A stretch of 52,317 bases of DNA from Lentisphaerota bacterium (lineage in GTDB: Bacteria; Verrucomicrobiota; Lentisphaeria; Victivallales; Victivallaceae), in the NCBI GenBank assembly GCA_015061805.1, contig SUVV01000018.1, forward strand, positions 1 to 52,317. Direction: 5' to 3'. The position numbers and the translations under genes are program-made. The notes under the pieces were generated by a model. It did no database searches, was not told the DNA's origin, and was given only the letters and a program-made list of their open reading frames with translations. Below are positions 1 through 8,144 of this stretch, one piece after another (the stretch's first letter is position 1; every line of letters starts with the position of its first letter).

Positions 1-662
1 GTTCCCGCAAGAAAGCGTTCGCTGGAGACGTGTCCATCCACCCAGGCAAAGTTTGCCATACCACCATGACGGAAATGTGCACTGCCATTGGTATCCTGCA
101 TTCCAACACCATTGGGAACAAGGTAGCCGGTTCCGCTGACTTTGCCTCCGGCATACATTCCTGCATCGCCAAACATAACGACACCGGAAGGACGGTTGAC
201 CTTACCGGGAGAGGTTAAGCCATTGCTGATTGATAAATCGGAATTTCCTATCGTACTGCTCCACGTCAGGCGGTTGTAGCCTATACCGCCAACCTGCGAT
301 GCTTTTGTCGCATCGATGATACCGGCAGTTGAACCAAATGAAGGACAAAGCATTGCTTCTTTACTATTGCCCATATATTCGTGTAAAAAACCGCCTTTGG
401 TCAAATCATAGGTGAAGCTGCCATGACCTCCGCCACGGGTTCCATAGAAAAAGATATTGCCGCTTGCGACCGGACAGAAAACTTTGTTGCTGTCGGCATA
501 CATAATATTCGCCGACGCATACTGTTTGAGAATATTTATACAGCTTGCACTGCGTCCGCGTTCACGGGCTGAAGATAATGCCGGAAGCAATATTCCGGCG
601 AGAATGGCTATAATGGCTATAACCACGAGTAACTCAATTAGAGTAAAATTTTTCTTAAGCAT
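1..662 (-). CDS. Type II secretion pseudopilin-like protein (partial)
   Basis: The reading frame starts at an ATG at 662-660, with a GAAAGGG ribosome site upstream, and runs off the window edge, so the C-terminus is missing. The product begins MLKKN followed by [16 protein letters not shown], the class III prepilin leader plus hydrophobic helix, with the conserved Glu at mature position 5. About 220 residues are visible. They end in a HFRHGG...[10 protein letters not shown] segment, the H-x9-DG motif typical of the very large pseudopilin-like families of Lentisphaerota and Planctomycetota. It is probably processed by a prepilin peptidase and exported by a type II secretion or type IV pilus-like system. 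The residue before the Phe is Asn, not the usual Gly. The leader is short and lacks the palindromes seen in the other pseudopilin genes here. Confidence 0.85.
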   Translation of the reverse strand, partial: MLKKNFTLIELLVVIAIIAILAGILLPALSSARERGRSASCINILKQYASANIMYADSNKVFCPVASGNIFFYGTRGGGHGSFTYDLTKGGFLHEYMGNSKEAMLCPSFGSTAGIIDATKASQVGGIGYNRLTWSSTIGNSDLSISNGLTSPGKVNRPSGVVMFGDAGMYAGGKVSGTGYLVPNGVGMQDTNGSAHFRHGGMANFAWVDGHVSSERFLAG

Positions 663-787
663 TTTATGCCCTTTCTGTTTGATACTTTGAGCCGTCCCTT
701 TGACAGCCTGAAAATGGGCTTATGCTCCCCGAGAGCAAAATATATATATAAATCTTCCGGCGCACCCGGATAGAGAAAAAATCTTTG

Positions 788-997
788 TCAGTTACCTCCC
801 TGTTCGTCTTTCATGTCCACGATAAAACGGTGACAGCGGCTGCATTGAATCGTGACCTCTTTTTGTCCGCGTTTAAGAATTTTGGTATTGACTTCCAAAT
901 GTCCCGAACCATTGTGATTCAAAAGATAGTCAAATGATGCCAGCAATCTTGCCTTTGCCTTTTCTTCCTCATCCTCGTGTTGTGTAATACTATTCAT
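788..997 (-). CDS. Small Cys-containing hypothetical protein (69 aa)
   Basis: This small frame has a good AAAAGGAT ribosome site before its ATG. The protein is charged, with an acidic, Lys-rich N-terminal third (EDEEEKAKARL) that is probably helical. A later CSRCHRFIVDM segment holds a CxxC pair. The lone CxxC could bind a metal only together with another subunit. I do not recognise a family. It lies downstream of feoB on the same strand, separated by a hairpin at 1031-1070, so it may be expressed separately or by read-through. Coding potential is supported by the ribosome site and sensible composition only. Confidence 0.6.
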   Translation of the reverse strand: MNSITQHEDEEEKAKARLLASFDYLLNHNGSGHLEVNTKILKRGQKEVTIQCSRCHRFIVDMKDEQGGN

Positions 998-1030
998 TTT
1001 ATCCTTTTTATCTGTTTGTTATAAAGAACT

Positions 1031-1070
1031 GGAGGCTTACAAGCGGCTGCTGATTTACTCATAAGCCTCC
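1031..1070 (-). terminator. Hairpin after feoB
   Basis: GGAGGCTTA at 1031-1039 pairs perfectly with TAAGCCTCC at 1062-1070, starting about 20 bases beyond the feoB stop codon. The T-tract following on the minus strand is weak (AGTTCTTT), so termination may be partial. Confidence 0.5.
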
Positions 1071-1088
1071 GTGTTCAGGGAGACAATT

Positions 1089-3218
1089 TTACAGAAGCAT
1101 TTTTGTTCCGATTTGCAATACCGTTCCAAGTTGATAGACGATCAGCGTAGCAACATACGCCAATGCGAACAAAGCTCCGGCTTCGACAAACGCCATCTTC
1201 CACGAGTTCAACTCCCGCTTGATGATCGCCAGCGTTGCCAGACACGGAATCGAGAGCAGACAGAAGAGCATTATACAGAATGCCTGCAGCGGTGTATAAT
1301 GTTTCACCAATTGCGCCCGCAGTCCTTCAGATTCTTCATCTGCTTCACCTTCAGAATAAAGAATACCCATTTGAGCCACAAAAACCTCTTTTGCCGCCAA
1401 CGCTCCGATAGATGCCGTAGTTATTTTCCAGTCAAATCCGATGGGAGCAAAGACCGGTTCGAGGGTCTTGCCCACTCTGCCGGAAATAGTGTATTCCAGT
1501 TTTTCCGAAAGTTGAGCATTTTCAAGAACGGAGGTATCGCCACCAGCCTTCTGCACTTCGGTGATTTTGCTGTCATAATCAACGGAAAAATCTTTCTTTT
1601 CCGGATAGGTATTGCAGATGTAAAGTATGATACTGGTAAGCAAAATGATCGTACCTGCTTTCTGCAGATACATCCGCCCCCGATCCCACATGTGGAGCAT
1701 CAAACTTTTGAAACTGGGCATCCGGTAAGGCGGAAGTTCCATCAGATAGACTTCTCCATCACCTTTGAAAAGCGTGGACTTCATGATCCGGGCGGCAATC
1801 AATGCCACCAGGACACCAATAAGGTATATCAGCCACATGGTAAAAGCCTGATACTGTTTGGCGAAAAATGCAGGAATAATGAGGGCATAAATCGGCAATC
1901 TTGCCCCGCAGCTCATAAAAGGCAGAACCATGATAGTAATTTTGCGATCGCGTTCTGATTCAATAGTGCGGGTTGCCATGATTGCCGGAACGGTACAGCC
2001 GAATCCGAGAACCAGCGGGACAAAGGACTTTCCCTGAAGCCCGAATTTACGCATGATACCATCCATGACAAAAGCGGCTCTTGACATATAACCGGATTCC
2101 TCAAGAATGGCTATGGCAAAAAAGAGGAACAGAATGTTGGGCAGAAACACGATCACTCCGCCCACTCCGGCAATGATTCCATCAATGACCATACTGCGGA
2201 TAAAAGGCAGCGTTTCCGGATTCCAGACATTACCGACAACTCCGCCAAACCAGCCGAAGAAATCTTCAATATAGCCCATCAACGGATCAGCGCAGATAAA
2301 AGTAAACCAGAAAGTAGCGTACATAATTGCCAGAAACAGCGGAAATCCCAAGAACTTATTGGTGATAACCTTGTCGATTTTATCGGAGATTTCCCGGCGT
2401 TTTTCCTGACTGAAAGATATTGCATTATGGCACGCTCCGGAAAGCATCGCATAGCGGCGGTCTGCCATAAAGGTATCCGCCTCGATCGCGTGTTTGTTTT
2501 TAAGATGCAGAATTTGAGCGTCGACTTCTTCCCAAACCGGCTTCATTGCTTCGATTTTCATCGCGCTGGAATCTTTTTCCAGTAATTTAATGGCAAAAAA
2601 GCGGGAGGGGATGTGGCTGTATTTTTCAATATTCAGAGCGTCGATTTTTTCGGCAACGGCATTGATCGCATCGTCAAAATCTGCACCGTAAGAGAGCATC
2701 GGCATACCATGGTCATCCAATTTTGCCAGAGTTTCGACCATTTTGTCTTTAAGAGACTGCACACCTCTTGAAGTATTGCCGACAGTTTGGGCGATGGGAG
2801 AGCCGAAATATTTTTCCAGTTTTGGCAGATCGAATTTAAGCCCCTTTTTCCGGGCATCATCACTCATATTGAATGCCAGAAGCATGGGAATATGAAGTTC
2901 TGCAAGCTGCGTGGTAAGATAAAGACTGCGCTGCAGAATGGTGGAGTCCACCACATTTACGATGAGGTCAATACCTTTTTTGGTCAATTCCTCAAAAACA
3001 ACGGCTTCCTCCGGAGAAGAACTGGAAAGCGAATAGACTCCGGGCAGGTCGATCAATTCTATTTCCATATCATTCAACGTGAATGAGCCGGATTTGCTTT
3101 CCACGGTTACACCGGGATAGTTGCCGACGTGCTGTCTTGCACCGGTCAGAGCATTGAAAATACAGGTTTTGCCGCAGTTGGGGTTACCGGCAAGAGCAAT
3201 GCGGAATTTTTTACTCAT
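1089..3218 (-). CDS. feoB: Ferrous iron transporter FeoB
   Basis: This inner-membrane Fe(II) uptake protein has an N-terminal G-protein domain. The visible motifs are GNPNCGKT (G1, residues 11-18), GNYPGVTVE (G2), DLPG (G3) and NMSD (G4). A helical linker follows, then the membrane core with GCTVPAIMATRTI and several hydrophobic segments. About 709 residues is normal for the shorter FeoB class. I chose the ATG at 3218: it lies 9 bases after GGAGG and overlaps the feoA stop by 4 bases (ATGA). An ATG at 3227 would directly abut the ribosome site. No feoC is seen. It probably takes up ferrous iron under anaerobic conditions and is co-transcribed with feoA. Confidence 0.97.
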   Translation of the reverse strand: MSKKFRIALAGNPNCGKTCIFNALTGARQHVGNYPGVTVESKSGSFTLNDMEIELIDLPGVYSLSSSSPEEAVVFEELTKKGIDLIVNVVDSTILQRSLYLTTQLAELHIPMLLAFNMSDDARKKGLKFDLPKLEKYFGSPIAQTVGNTSRGVQSLKDKMVETLAKLDDHGMPMLSYGADFDDAINAVAEKIDALNIEKYSHIPSRFFAIKLLEKDSSAMKIEAMKPVWEEVDAQILHLKNKHAIEADTFMADRRYAMLSGACHNAISFSQEKRREISDKIDKVITNKFLGFPLFLAIMYATFWFTFICADPLMGYIEDFFGWFGGVVGNVWNPETLPFIRSMVIDGIIAGVGGVIVFLPNILFLFFAIAILEESGYMSRAAFVMDGIMRKFGLQGKSFVPLVLGFGCTVPAIMATRTIESERDRKITIMVLPFMSCGARLPIYALIIPAFFAKQYQAFTMWLIYLIGVLVALIAARIMKSTLFKGDGEVYLMELPPYRMPSFKSLMLHMWDRGRMYLQKAGTIILLTSIILYICNTYPEKKDFSVDYDSKITEVQKAGGDTSVLENAQLSEKLEYTISGRVGKTLEPVFAPIGFDWKITTASIGALAAKEVFVAQMGILYSEGEADEESEGLRAQLVKHYTPLQAFCIMLFCLLSIPCLATLAIIKRELNSWKMAFVEAGALFALAYVATLIVYQLGTVLQIGTKMLL

Positions 3219-3496
3219 CGTTGGCATCCTCCGTTTTTTTCAAGCATGATACAGGCGGCATCATCTTTGTGCAGAGCCATACTGGTTTCCATAACTTTTA
3301 CCCGGATCAGACCACCGAATGGAGCGTGTGCCTCAATGAGCAATTCAGTTCCGGGAACGATCCCCACGTCCGCAAATTTTTTACGCCCGCGGGACTGAGG
3401 CGAAATTCCGACGATGGTTGCTTTTGTACCGACCGGCAATTCCGCCAAAGAAATTTTTTCATCCGCACCCCCTCTGCCGCAATATTGTTGCTTCAT
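3215..3496 (-). CDS. feoA: FeoA-domain protein
   Basis: This is a 93-residue cytosolic protein of the SH3-like FeoA family, which supports FeoB-dependent iron uptake. The conserved pattern is visible: SLAELPVGTKATIVGI, then a glycine turn, RKKFADVGIVPGTEL, and a C-terminal strand ending MALHKDDAACIML. The first 12 residues (MKQQYCGRGGAD) extend beyond the domain. AGGGAGA precedes the ATG. It is the first gene of the feoAB unit and overlaps feoB by 4 bases. Confidence 0.93.
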   Translation of the reverse strand: MKQQYCGRGGADEKISLAELPVGTKATIVGISPQSRGRKKFADVGIVPGTELLIEAHAPFGGLIRVKVMETSMALHKDDAACIMLEKNGGCQR

Positions 3497-3521
3497 AAGG
3501 TTTCTCCCTGTTATTTAAGTT

Positions 3522-3551
3522 ATTATAATAAATTAGTCCAATCTAATTCAA
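3522..3551 (-). promoter_or_regulatory. feoAB promoter
   Basis: Read on the minus strand there is TTGAAT (3551-3546), an 18-base spacer and TATAAT (3527-3522). The expected transcription start is about 20 bases before feoA. The -10 box is a perfect consensus. An inverted repeat lies in the spacer. Confidence 0.7.
3532..3547. promoter_or_regulatory. Candidate metal-regulator operator in the feoAB promoter
   Basis: ATTAG and CTAAT arms are separated by 6 bases, placed between the -35 and -10 boxes. A related TTAGACTAA palindrome lies upstream at 3662-3670. TTAG/CTAA arms are reminiscent of DtxR/MntR/IdeR-family operators, and repression by an iron-loaded regulator would fit feoAB. The regulator itself is not in the window. 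The rest of the roughly 330-base gap up to 3828 is AT-rich and shows no gene. Confidence 0.45.
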
Positions 3552-3828
3552 GAATCAAAAAAAAGAACAGTTCCACAGGAGTATAACTGAACAATATTCA
3601 GCACTCCATCATTCTGCCGTAGAAATAATATATCACAGGATTTCAGAATTTCAAGTTCGTTTAGACTAATTTTTTTATTTTTTCTTCAATGGGATTACGA
3701 TCAGGAATCGAGCCACTCCAAAAATTTTTGCAAAAATTTGCCCGGTTCCGATGGGAAAAAACACTTGAGGTGGTATATTACAGGCAAGACATTTTTAAGC
3801 ATTTCAAACTCATTTGCAAAGGTTGATA

Positions 3829-4212
3829 ATGAACGGTTGGAAATATATAGAAGAAGTTTCACTGATGTTGACACTTCTTATTATTTTGGCATTCTGCTCT
3901 GCCGCGGAAACCTCTTATTCAGCGGCTGACCATCAAAAAATCCGGAAAATGGGAGAGGCAAAAAGATTCGGCGCCAAACTGGCGGGCAAACTGCTGATGC
4001 GCTTTGATGATGCGTTATCCGCCATCCTGATTGCCAACACCATAGTCTGTATTGCACTATCCCCGGTGGGCGCTATCGTATTCGGTGACATGCGCTCCCG
4101 GCAGGGAAGCAGTCACGCTATTGCAGAGTTTTCTACGGTGCAGCCCACCCCCAATCCCGGCAGCCGGGAAAGTTTTAACATTTTCCCAAACAGCCCGGGA
4201 AAACAAACTTGA
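3829..4212 (+). pseudogene. Truncated CNNM/CorC (DUF21) transporter remnant
   Basis: Translation from the ATG at 3829 (AAAGG upstream) gives a hydrophobic start, then SAAETSYSAADHQKIRKMGE and FDDALSAILIANTIVCIAL. This is the N-terminal CNNM (DUF21) membrane domain of HlyC/CorC/YhdP-type proteins: SAAETA, then R/K-rich, then LLSTILIGNN in intact relatives. The match stops near residue 85 (about 4085). The remaining 40 residues are low-complexity, Pro/Ser-rich and unlike the family. The rest of the membrane domain, the CBS pair and the CorC domain are missing. It reads as a gene cut by deletion or recombination, unless the short product is kept for another role. Confidence 0.65.
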
Positions 4213-4363
4213 AAAGTTGTCAAAAAATGCTATTGTAATAGAAGATCGGATTTTCGGTGTTCAATGCAAATGATTCAGATACTCCCGGCACCGTACAGTA
4301 TCCGATTTCAGCAATAAATCCCGGTTTTTGCCGGACAACAGTTGACCAGAAAGGTAAAATATA

Positions 4364-5167
4364 ATGGCTCATCAAATGTGGCTGGAAGATCTGGCGCCGT
4401 TTCAACTCTACGGCAAACTCTGGCATGTCGGCGGAAAAAGTTCGCCGTCGTATCTCTTTGACACCGGGGATGGTTTGCTTTTGCTGGATACCGGACTGCC
4501 CAAAAGCGGCTACATCCTTTTCCGCAATATCTACGATATCGGTTACAAACCGCGCGATATCCGCTGGATTCTCCACTCCCACGGACACTATGATCACGTC
4601 GGGATGACCCGCGCGCTCGTTGAAATGACCGGAGCAAAAACTTATATCGGCGCCCCGGATCTCGACTTCGTGAATGGAACACGCGACCTCCCCAGAGCGA
4701 AGTTCATCGACTGCAGTTTCGACGAAACTTTTGAACCGGACGTGCTGATAAACGGCGGCGATGTGCTGACCTTCGGTTCGCTTGAAATCCGATGCGAATC
4801 AGCACCGGGGCATACTCCCGGCACGATGGCGTTTTTCTTTGACCTCGAAGAAAACGGTGTCGTCCGGCGCGCCGGAATGCACGGTGGAGTTGGCGTGAAT
4901 TCGATGCGGACAGCGTTTCTGCACAGGTTCGGTCTCTCCACCGACTGCCGTCAGCATTTTCTCGATGCAGTGGACAAACTGATGGACGAACCGGTGGAGA
5001 TTTTAGTTGGCAACCACCTCGGCAACTATGATGCGTTGGACAAGGTGCGCCGCCGCAAAGAATCCCCCGACGGTCCCAATCCATTCGTCGATCCGTCGGA
5101 GTGGAAACGTTTCCTGACCGCCCGGGCAGAACTTGTCCGCAAACTTATGGTCGAAGATCCTGCGTGA
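4364..5167 (+). CDS. Metallo-beta-lactamase-fold hydrolase (paralog A)
   Basis: This is a 267-residue zinc hydrolase of the MBL superfamily. The zinc motif is H73-G-H75-Y-D77-H78, followed by H150 (PGHTPG) and H218 (VGNHLGN). The general look is like subclass B3/glyoxalase II-type enzymes; there is no signal peptide, so it is probably cytosolic. AAAGG precedes the ATG. It is closely related to the enzyme at 8145-8945, and the two lie on either side of a sialate O-acetylesterase. The substrate cannot be told. The last two codons and the stop lie in the start of the downstream hairpin-string repeat: ATCCTGCGTGA is also the repeat sequence, so the repeat appears to supply the stop codon. Confidence 0.88.
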   Translation: MAHQMWLEDLAPFQLYGKLWHVGGKSSPSYLFDTGDGLLLLDTGLPKSGYILFRNIYDIGYKPRDIRWILHSHGHYDHVGMTRALVEMTGAKTYIGAPDLDFVNGTRDLPRAKFIDCSFDETFEPDVLINGGDVLTFGSLEIRCESAPGHTPGTMAFFFDLEENGVVRRAGMHGGVGVNSMRTAFLHRFGLSTDCRQHFLDAVDKLMDEPVEILVGNHLGNYDALDKVRRRKESPDGPNPFVDPSEWKRFLTARAELVRKLMVEDPA

Positions 5168-5897
5168 AGTATTGCTTCGCAATGTGAAGCGTTTGCCTGC
5201 GGCAAACGTGAAGCGCTCACTTCGTGAGTAAGGACATGATTGTGTTGATTTGCGTTGCAAACCAACGTGAAGCGCAGGATAAATCCTGCGTGAAGCATTG
5301 CTTCGCAATGTGAAGCGTTTGCCTGCGGCAAACGTGAAGCGCTCGCTTCGCGAGTAAGGACATGATTGTGTTGATTTGCGTTGCAAACCAACGTGAAGCG
5401 CAGGATAAATCCTGCATGAAGCATTGCTTCGCAATGTGAAGCGTTTACCTGCGGTAAACATGAAGCGCTCACTTCGTGAGTAAGGACATGATAATTTTAT
5501 AATCTTGCCGCGACAGCGGAGCGGAAACTACCCCGCTTTTGTGTCGGTTTGCGCAGCAAACCAACGTGAAGCGCAGGATAAATCCTGCATGAAGCATTGC
5601 TTTGCAATGTGAAGCGTTTACCTGCGGTAAACATGAAGCGCTCACTTCGTGAGTAAGGACATGATAATTTTATAATCTTGCCGCGACAGCGGAGCGGCAA
5701 CTACCCCGCTTTTGTGTTGGTTTGCGCAGCAAACCAACGTGAAGAGCAGGATAAATCCTGCGTGAAGCATTGCTTCGCAATGTGAAGCGTTTGCCTGCGG
5801 CAAACGTGAAGCGCTCGCTTCGCGAGTAAGGATATGATAAGTTTATACTTCCTCTTTTGCTGCGACAACGGAGCGGCAAAATACCCCGCTTTTTTTG
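5157..5897. repeat. Hairpin-string repeat array 1 (five units)
   Basis: Five tandem units are anchored on ATTGCTTCGCAAT at 5171, 5297, 5423, 5596 and 5769. Two periods are 126 bases and two are 173; the longer form adds an AT-rich piece and a CCGC...GCGG segment. Each unit strings together short hairpins joined by GTGAAGC: GCAGGAT/ATCCTGC, ATTGC(TTC)GCAAT, GTTTGCC(TGC)GGCAAAC, CTCAC(TTC)GTGAG and GGTTTGC(GCA)GCAAACC. Paired changes keep the stems: GTTTGCC/GGCAAAC becomes GTTTACC/GGTAAAC, and CTCAC/GTGAG becomes CTCGC/GCGAG. The array sits between the 3' ends of convergent genes. Frames running through it give repetitive peptides but no plausible gene. Confidence 0.92.
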
Positions 5898-5912
5898 AAA
5901 AGGGATGGGGGC

Positions 5913-5968
5913 GTGGGGGAAGGGAAAAACTTTTTTTCCCGTGAAAAAAAGTTTTTCCCTTCCCCCAC
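5913..5968. repeat. 26-bp perfect inverted repeat capping array 1
   Basis: GTGGGGGAAGGG, then AAAAAC and a T-run (5913-5938), pairs perfectly with 5943-5968 across a 4-base loop. A near-identical structure caps the other hairpin-string array at 35608-35661. It ends 14 bases before the 3' end of the minus-strand esterase gene and could terminate transcription there. Confidence 0.85.
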
Positions 5969-5982
5969 AATACAATCTCCCT

Positions 5983-7956
5983 TCAATCAGATACCGGCAG
6001 TTCAAACGGCGGGGCGGGGAAGCCTGCTTTATTGAAAAGATTACCCAACGGGAAGTTGGTCCAATTGTATCTGATTTTGACCGGTTCAACCACTTTCGCA
6101 CAGGAAACGATCACCGCGTTTCCGGAAATTTTCGCCTCGTCTGCCCAGAACCATTTGCCGTCACTTCCGCACAAGGCGAATCCCTCCAGTTGAGTTCCCG
6201 GAGAACGGCGGATCAGTTTGGTAAAAGTCCGGTTGGTTTTTTTCATCGGCAATTTCGCCGGGATCGCCGCCGCCGTCAATCCGCCATCGGTATGGGCAAA
6301 ACTTATTTCGATCTGTCTGCCGCGCCGGGCGACCTTGACTGCCGCAGGTCCGAAGCAGGGAATATTTTTACCGTACACCTGATTCAATGCGACCGCCGCC
6401 ATCCGTTCGCCGGGGGCTTTTTTATTCAGGGGGTGGATGTCCCGGCACTCTCCGGCATCGGTAACGACCGCCATACCGGTATAGGGAAGTTTCAGAGCTT
6501 TGCTCTGTTCAAGGCGCAGATATGGCCAGTTACCGCACTGGTCCGGGAACTCCGACGGCATCATGAACGAGGGGAGCTGACTGAAATAAAACGGCAGATT
6601 TTCATTTCTGAACTTCTTGCGCCAATCCTTTATCAGCGAAGAAAATAGGTCACCGTAACCGGCATAGCGGGAAGCGTTCCCTTCGCCCTGATACCAGATC
6701 ACCCCGGAAAAACAATAGGGGACAAGCGGATGGATCATCGCATTATAAAGCCGCGCCCACTGGCGTTCCGGAAGCGGAGCGTTGCCCAGCGGTTTCGGAC
6801 GGGTTTTCAACATCTTCCCGGCACACATTGGAAAACTTTTTTCCCGGTAGATTTCCCAACCGCTGCCGTCGATCTTGAAACTGCCGAAATGGAACGGCTG
6901 CGGCATGTGCATTTTATCATGAGATATCCAGTACCGGATAAGAATTTCATGAGTTCCGGCAGAGACGCTTCCCGGCGGACACCATACCATGAATTGCGCA
7001 TTGCTCCAGGCTTTTTTCTGATCACCGCAAGCGACCTCTTTGCCGTCAATAAAAATTTTGATCGGAGCATAAATGCGGCCCAGATAGATCCGCAAGCGGT
7101 CTTTCACATCCTTTTCAGTAAGGGTGATACGGTTCCGAAGCCAGCAGATACCGCCGCCTTTGATATCTCCTGAGTGCGGGGTCCAGCGGGCATCAGCCGG
7201 GGGAAGTTTCACCGGGATATCGGTTCTGCCATATTTCTTTGCCCAGGCGTCATTGGCGCGAAGGAACTTTTCCAGACGCTCCGGATGAGAATTCAGGGCA
7301 TCCAGCCGTTTCTGTCCCATCGCCACGGTTTCAGGAAATGGAGCGAGACTTTCACGGCTCATCCAGCATTCGAGCGCAGTTCCGCCCCAACTGGCATTGA
7401 CGATGCCGACCGGGACATTCAGCGTATCATGGAGTTTTTTGGCGAAAAAATATCCTGCCGCAGAAAATTCGCCCAGCGTGGTGCGGTCGGCAGTGACCCA
7501 TGCGCCCTGCAGTTCTGAAATGGGAACTGCGGAATAGTTATTTTTTATTTTGAAGTGACGGAGATTGCGGTTGGGCGGCAGTTTGCATATATCTTTGAAC
7601 TCTTCCACCCGGTTGAGTTTGAACTCCATATTGCTCTGTCCGGATGCCAGAAAAACTTCACCGACGATCACATCTTTTATGAGCTTGTCGTTGATCTGCA
7701 GTTCAAAGGGACCGACCGGAGAATCTTTCAGATTCAGAATGACCTCCCACTTGCCATCGGCACCGACCGAAGTCCGGCAGATCTGCCGGTCAAATCTGAC
7801 GGTCACTTTTTCTCCGGGAGTCCCCTTTCCGAAAACCGGAACCTTTTCCCGCTTTGCCAGTACCGCACCATGCGAAAAAATCGCCGGGACAGTCACCGCC
7901 GCCAGAGATACGATATTAACAAAAAGAATTGCTGCAACAAGAATATTCTTTGTCAT
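5983..7956 (-). CDS. Sialate O-acetylesterase-type SGNH hydrolase
   Basis: This 657-residue secreted enzyme has an N-terminal signal peptide (hydrophobic ILVAAILFVNIVSLAAV). Visible features are a beta-rich N-terminal domain, GQSNM at residues 106-110 (nucleophile Ser108), NASWGGTALECWM, GVIWYQGEGNA, and a catalytic D-x-H in DIHP around residues 506-509. This is the family that removes O-acetyl groups from sialic acid or from acetylated plant sugars. A very strong AGGAGGTG ribosome site precedes the ATG. The gene stands alone on the minus strand between two MBL-fold paralogs. A galactose-binding-like insertion seems to be present in the middle (about residues 260-350). Acetyl-xylan-type substrates are equally possible. 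Confidence 0.9.
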   Translation of the reverse strand: MTKNILVAAILFVNIVSLAAVTVPAIFSHGAVLAKREKVPVFGKGTPGEKVTVRFDRQICRTSVGADGKWEVILNLKDSPVGPFELQINDKLIKDVIVGEVFLASGQSNMEFKLNRVEEFKDICKLPPNRNLRHFKIKNNYSAVPISELQGAWVTADRTTLGEFSAAGYFFAKKLHDTLNVPVGIVNASWGGTALECWMSRESLAPFPETVAMGQKRLDALNSHPERLEKFLRANDAWAKKYGRTDIPVKLPPADARWTPHSGDIKGGGICWLRNRITLTEKDVKDRLRIYLGRIYAPIKIFIDGKEVACGDQKKAWSNAQFMVWCPPGSVSAGTHEILIRYWISHDKMHMPQPFHFGSFKIDGSGWEIYREKSFPMCAGKMLKTRPKPLGNAPLPERQWARLYNAMIHPLVPYCFSGVIWYQGEGNASRYAGYGDLFSSLIKDWRKKFRNENLPFYFSQLPSFMMPSEFPDQCGNWPYLRLEQSKALKLPYTGMAVVTDAGECRDIHPLNKKAPGERMAAVALNQVYGKNIPCFGPAAVKVARRGRQIEISFAHTDGGLTAAAIPAKLPMKKTNRTFTKLIRRSPGTQLEGFALCGSDGKWFWADEAKISGNAVIVSCAKVVEPVKIRYNWTNFPLGNLFNKAGFPAPPFELPVSD

Positions 7957-8069
7957 ATTTCACCTCCTGAATTTTGATTTTTGTTAATATAACATCGCGT
8001 GCCGTCAATTACAATCTTTGCCGCCGTTCAAATGCCGGAGAAAACAGTTCCTTTATTTTCAAATTGTGC

Positions 8070-8098
8070 TTGCATTTATTTTTCACGGGGTGTAATGT
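8070..8098 (+). promoter_or_regulatory. Candidate promoter for MBL paralog B
   Basis: TTGCAT (8070-8075), a 17-base spacer and TAATGT (8093-8098) lie about 45 bases before the gene. The 188-base divergent gap 7957-8144 must also hold the promoter of the minus-strand esterase, which I could not place. Confidence 0.4.
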
Positions 8099-8144
8099 AT
8101 ATCAGCGGTATGTTTATTTCACACTTTACGAGGAAACTTTTATC

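Noticed and set aside
5157-5897. CRISPR array
   Set aside because: The repeats are regularly spaced, but the intervals are themselves repeated modules, not unique spacers, and no cas gene is near.
5003-6101. Overlapping minus-strand reading frames giving repetitive peptides (e.g. with RQTLHIAKQCFTQDLS)
   Set aside because: They are translations of the hairpin-string repeat, occur in several frames, and show paired stem changes rather than codon-type conservation.
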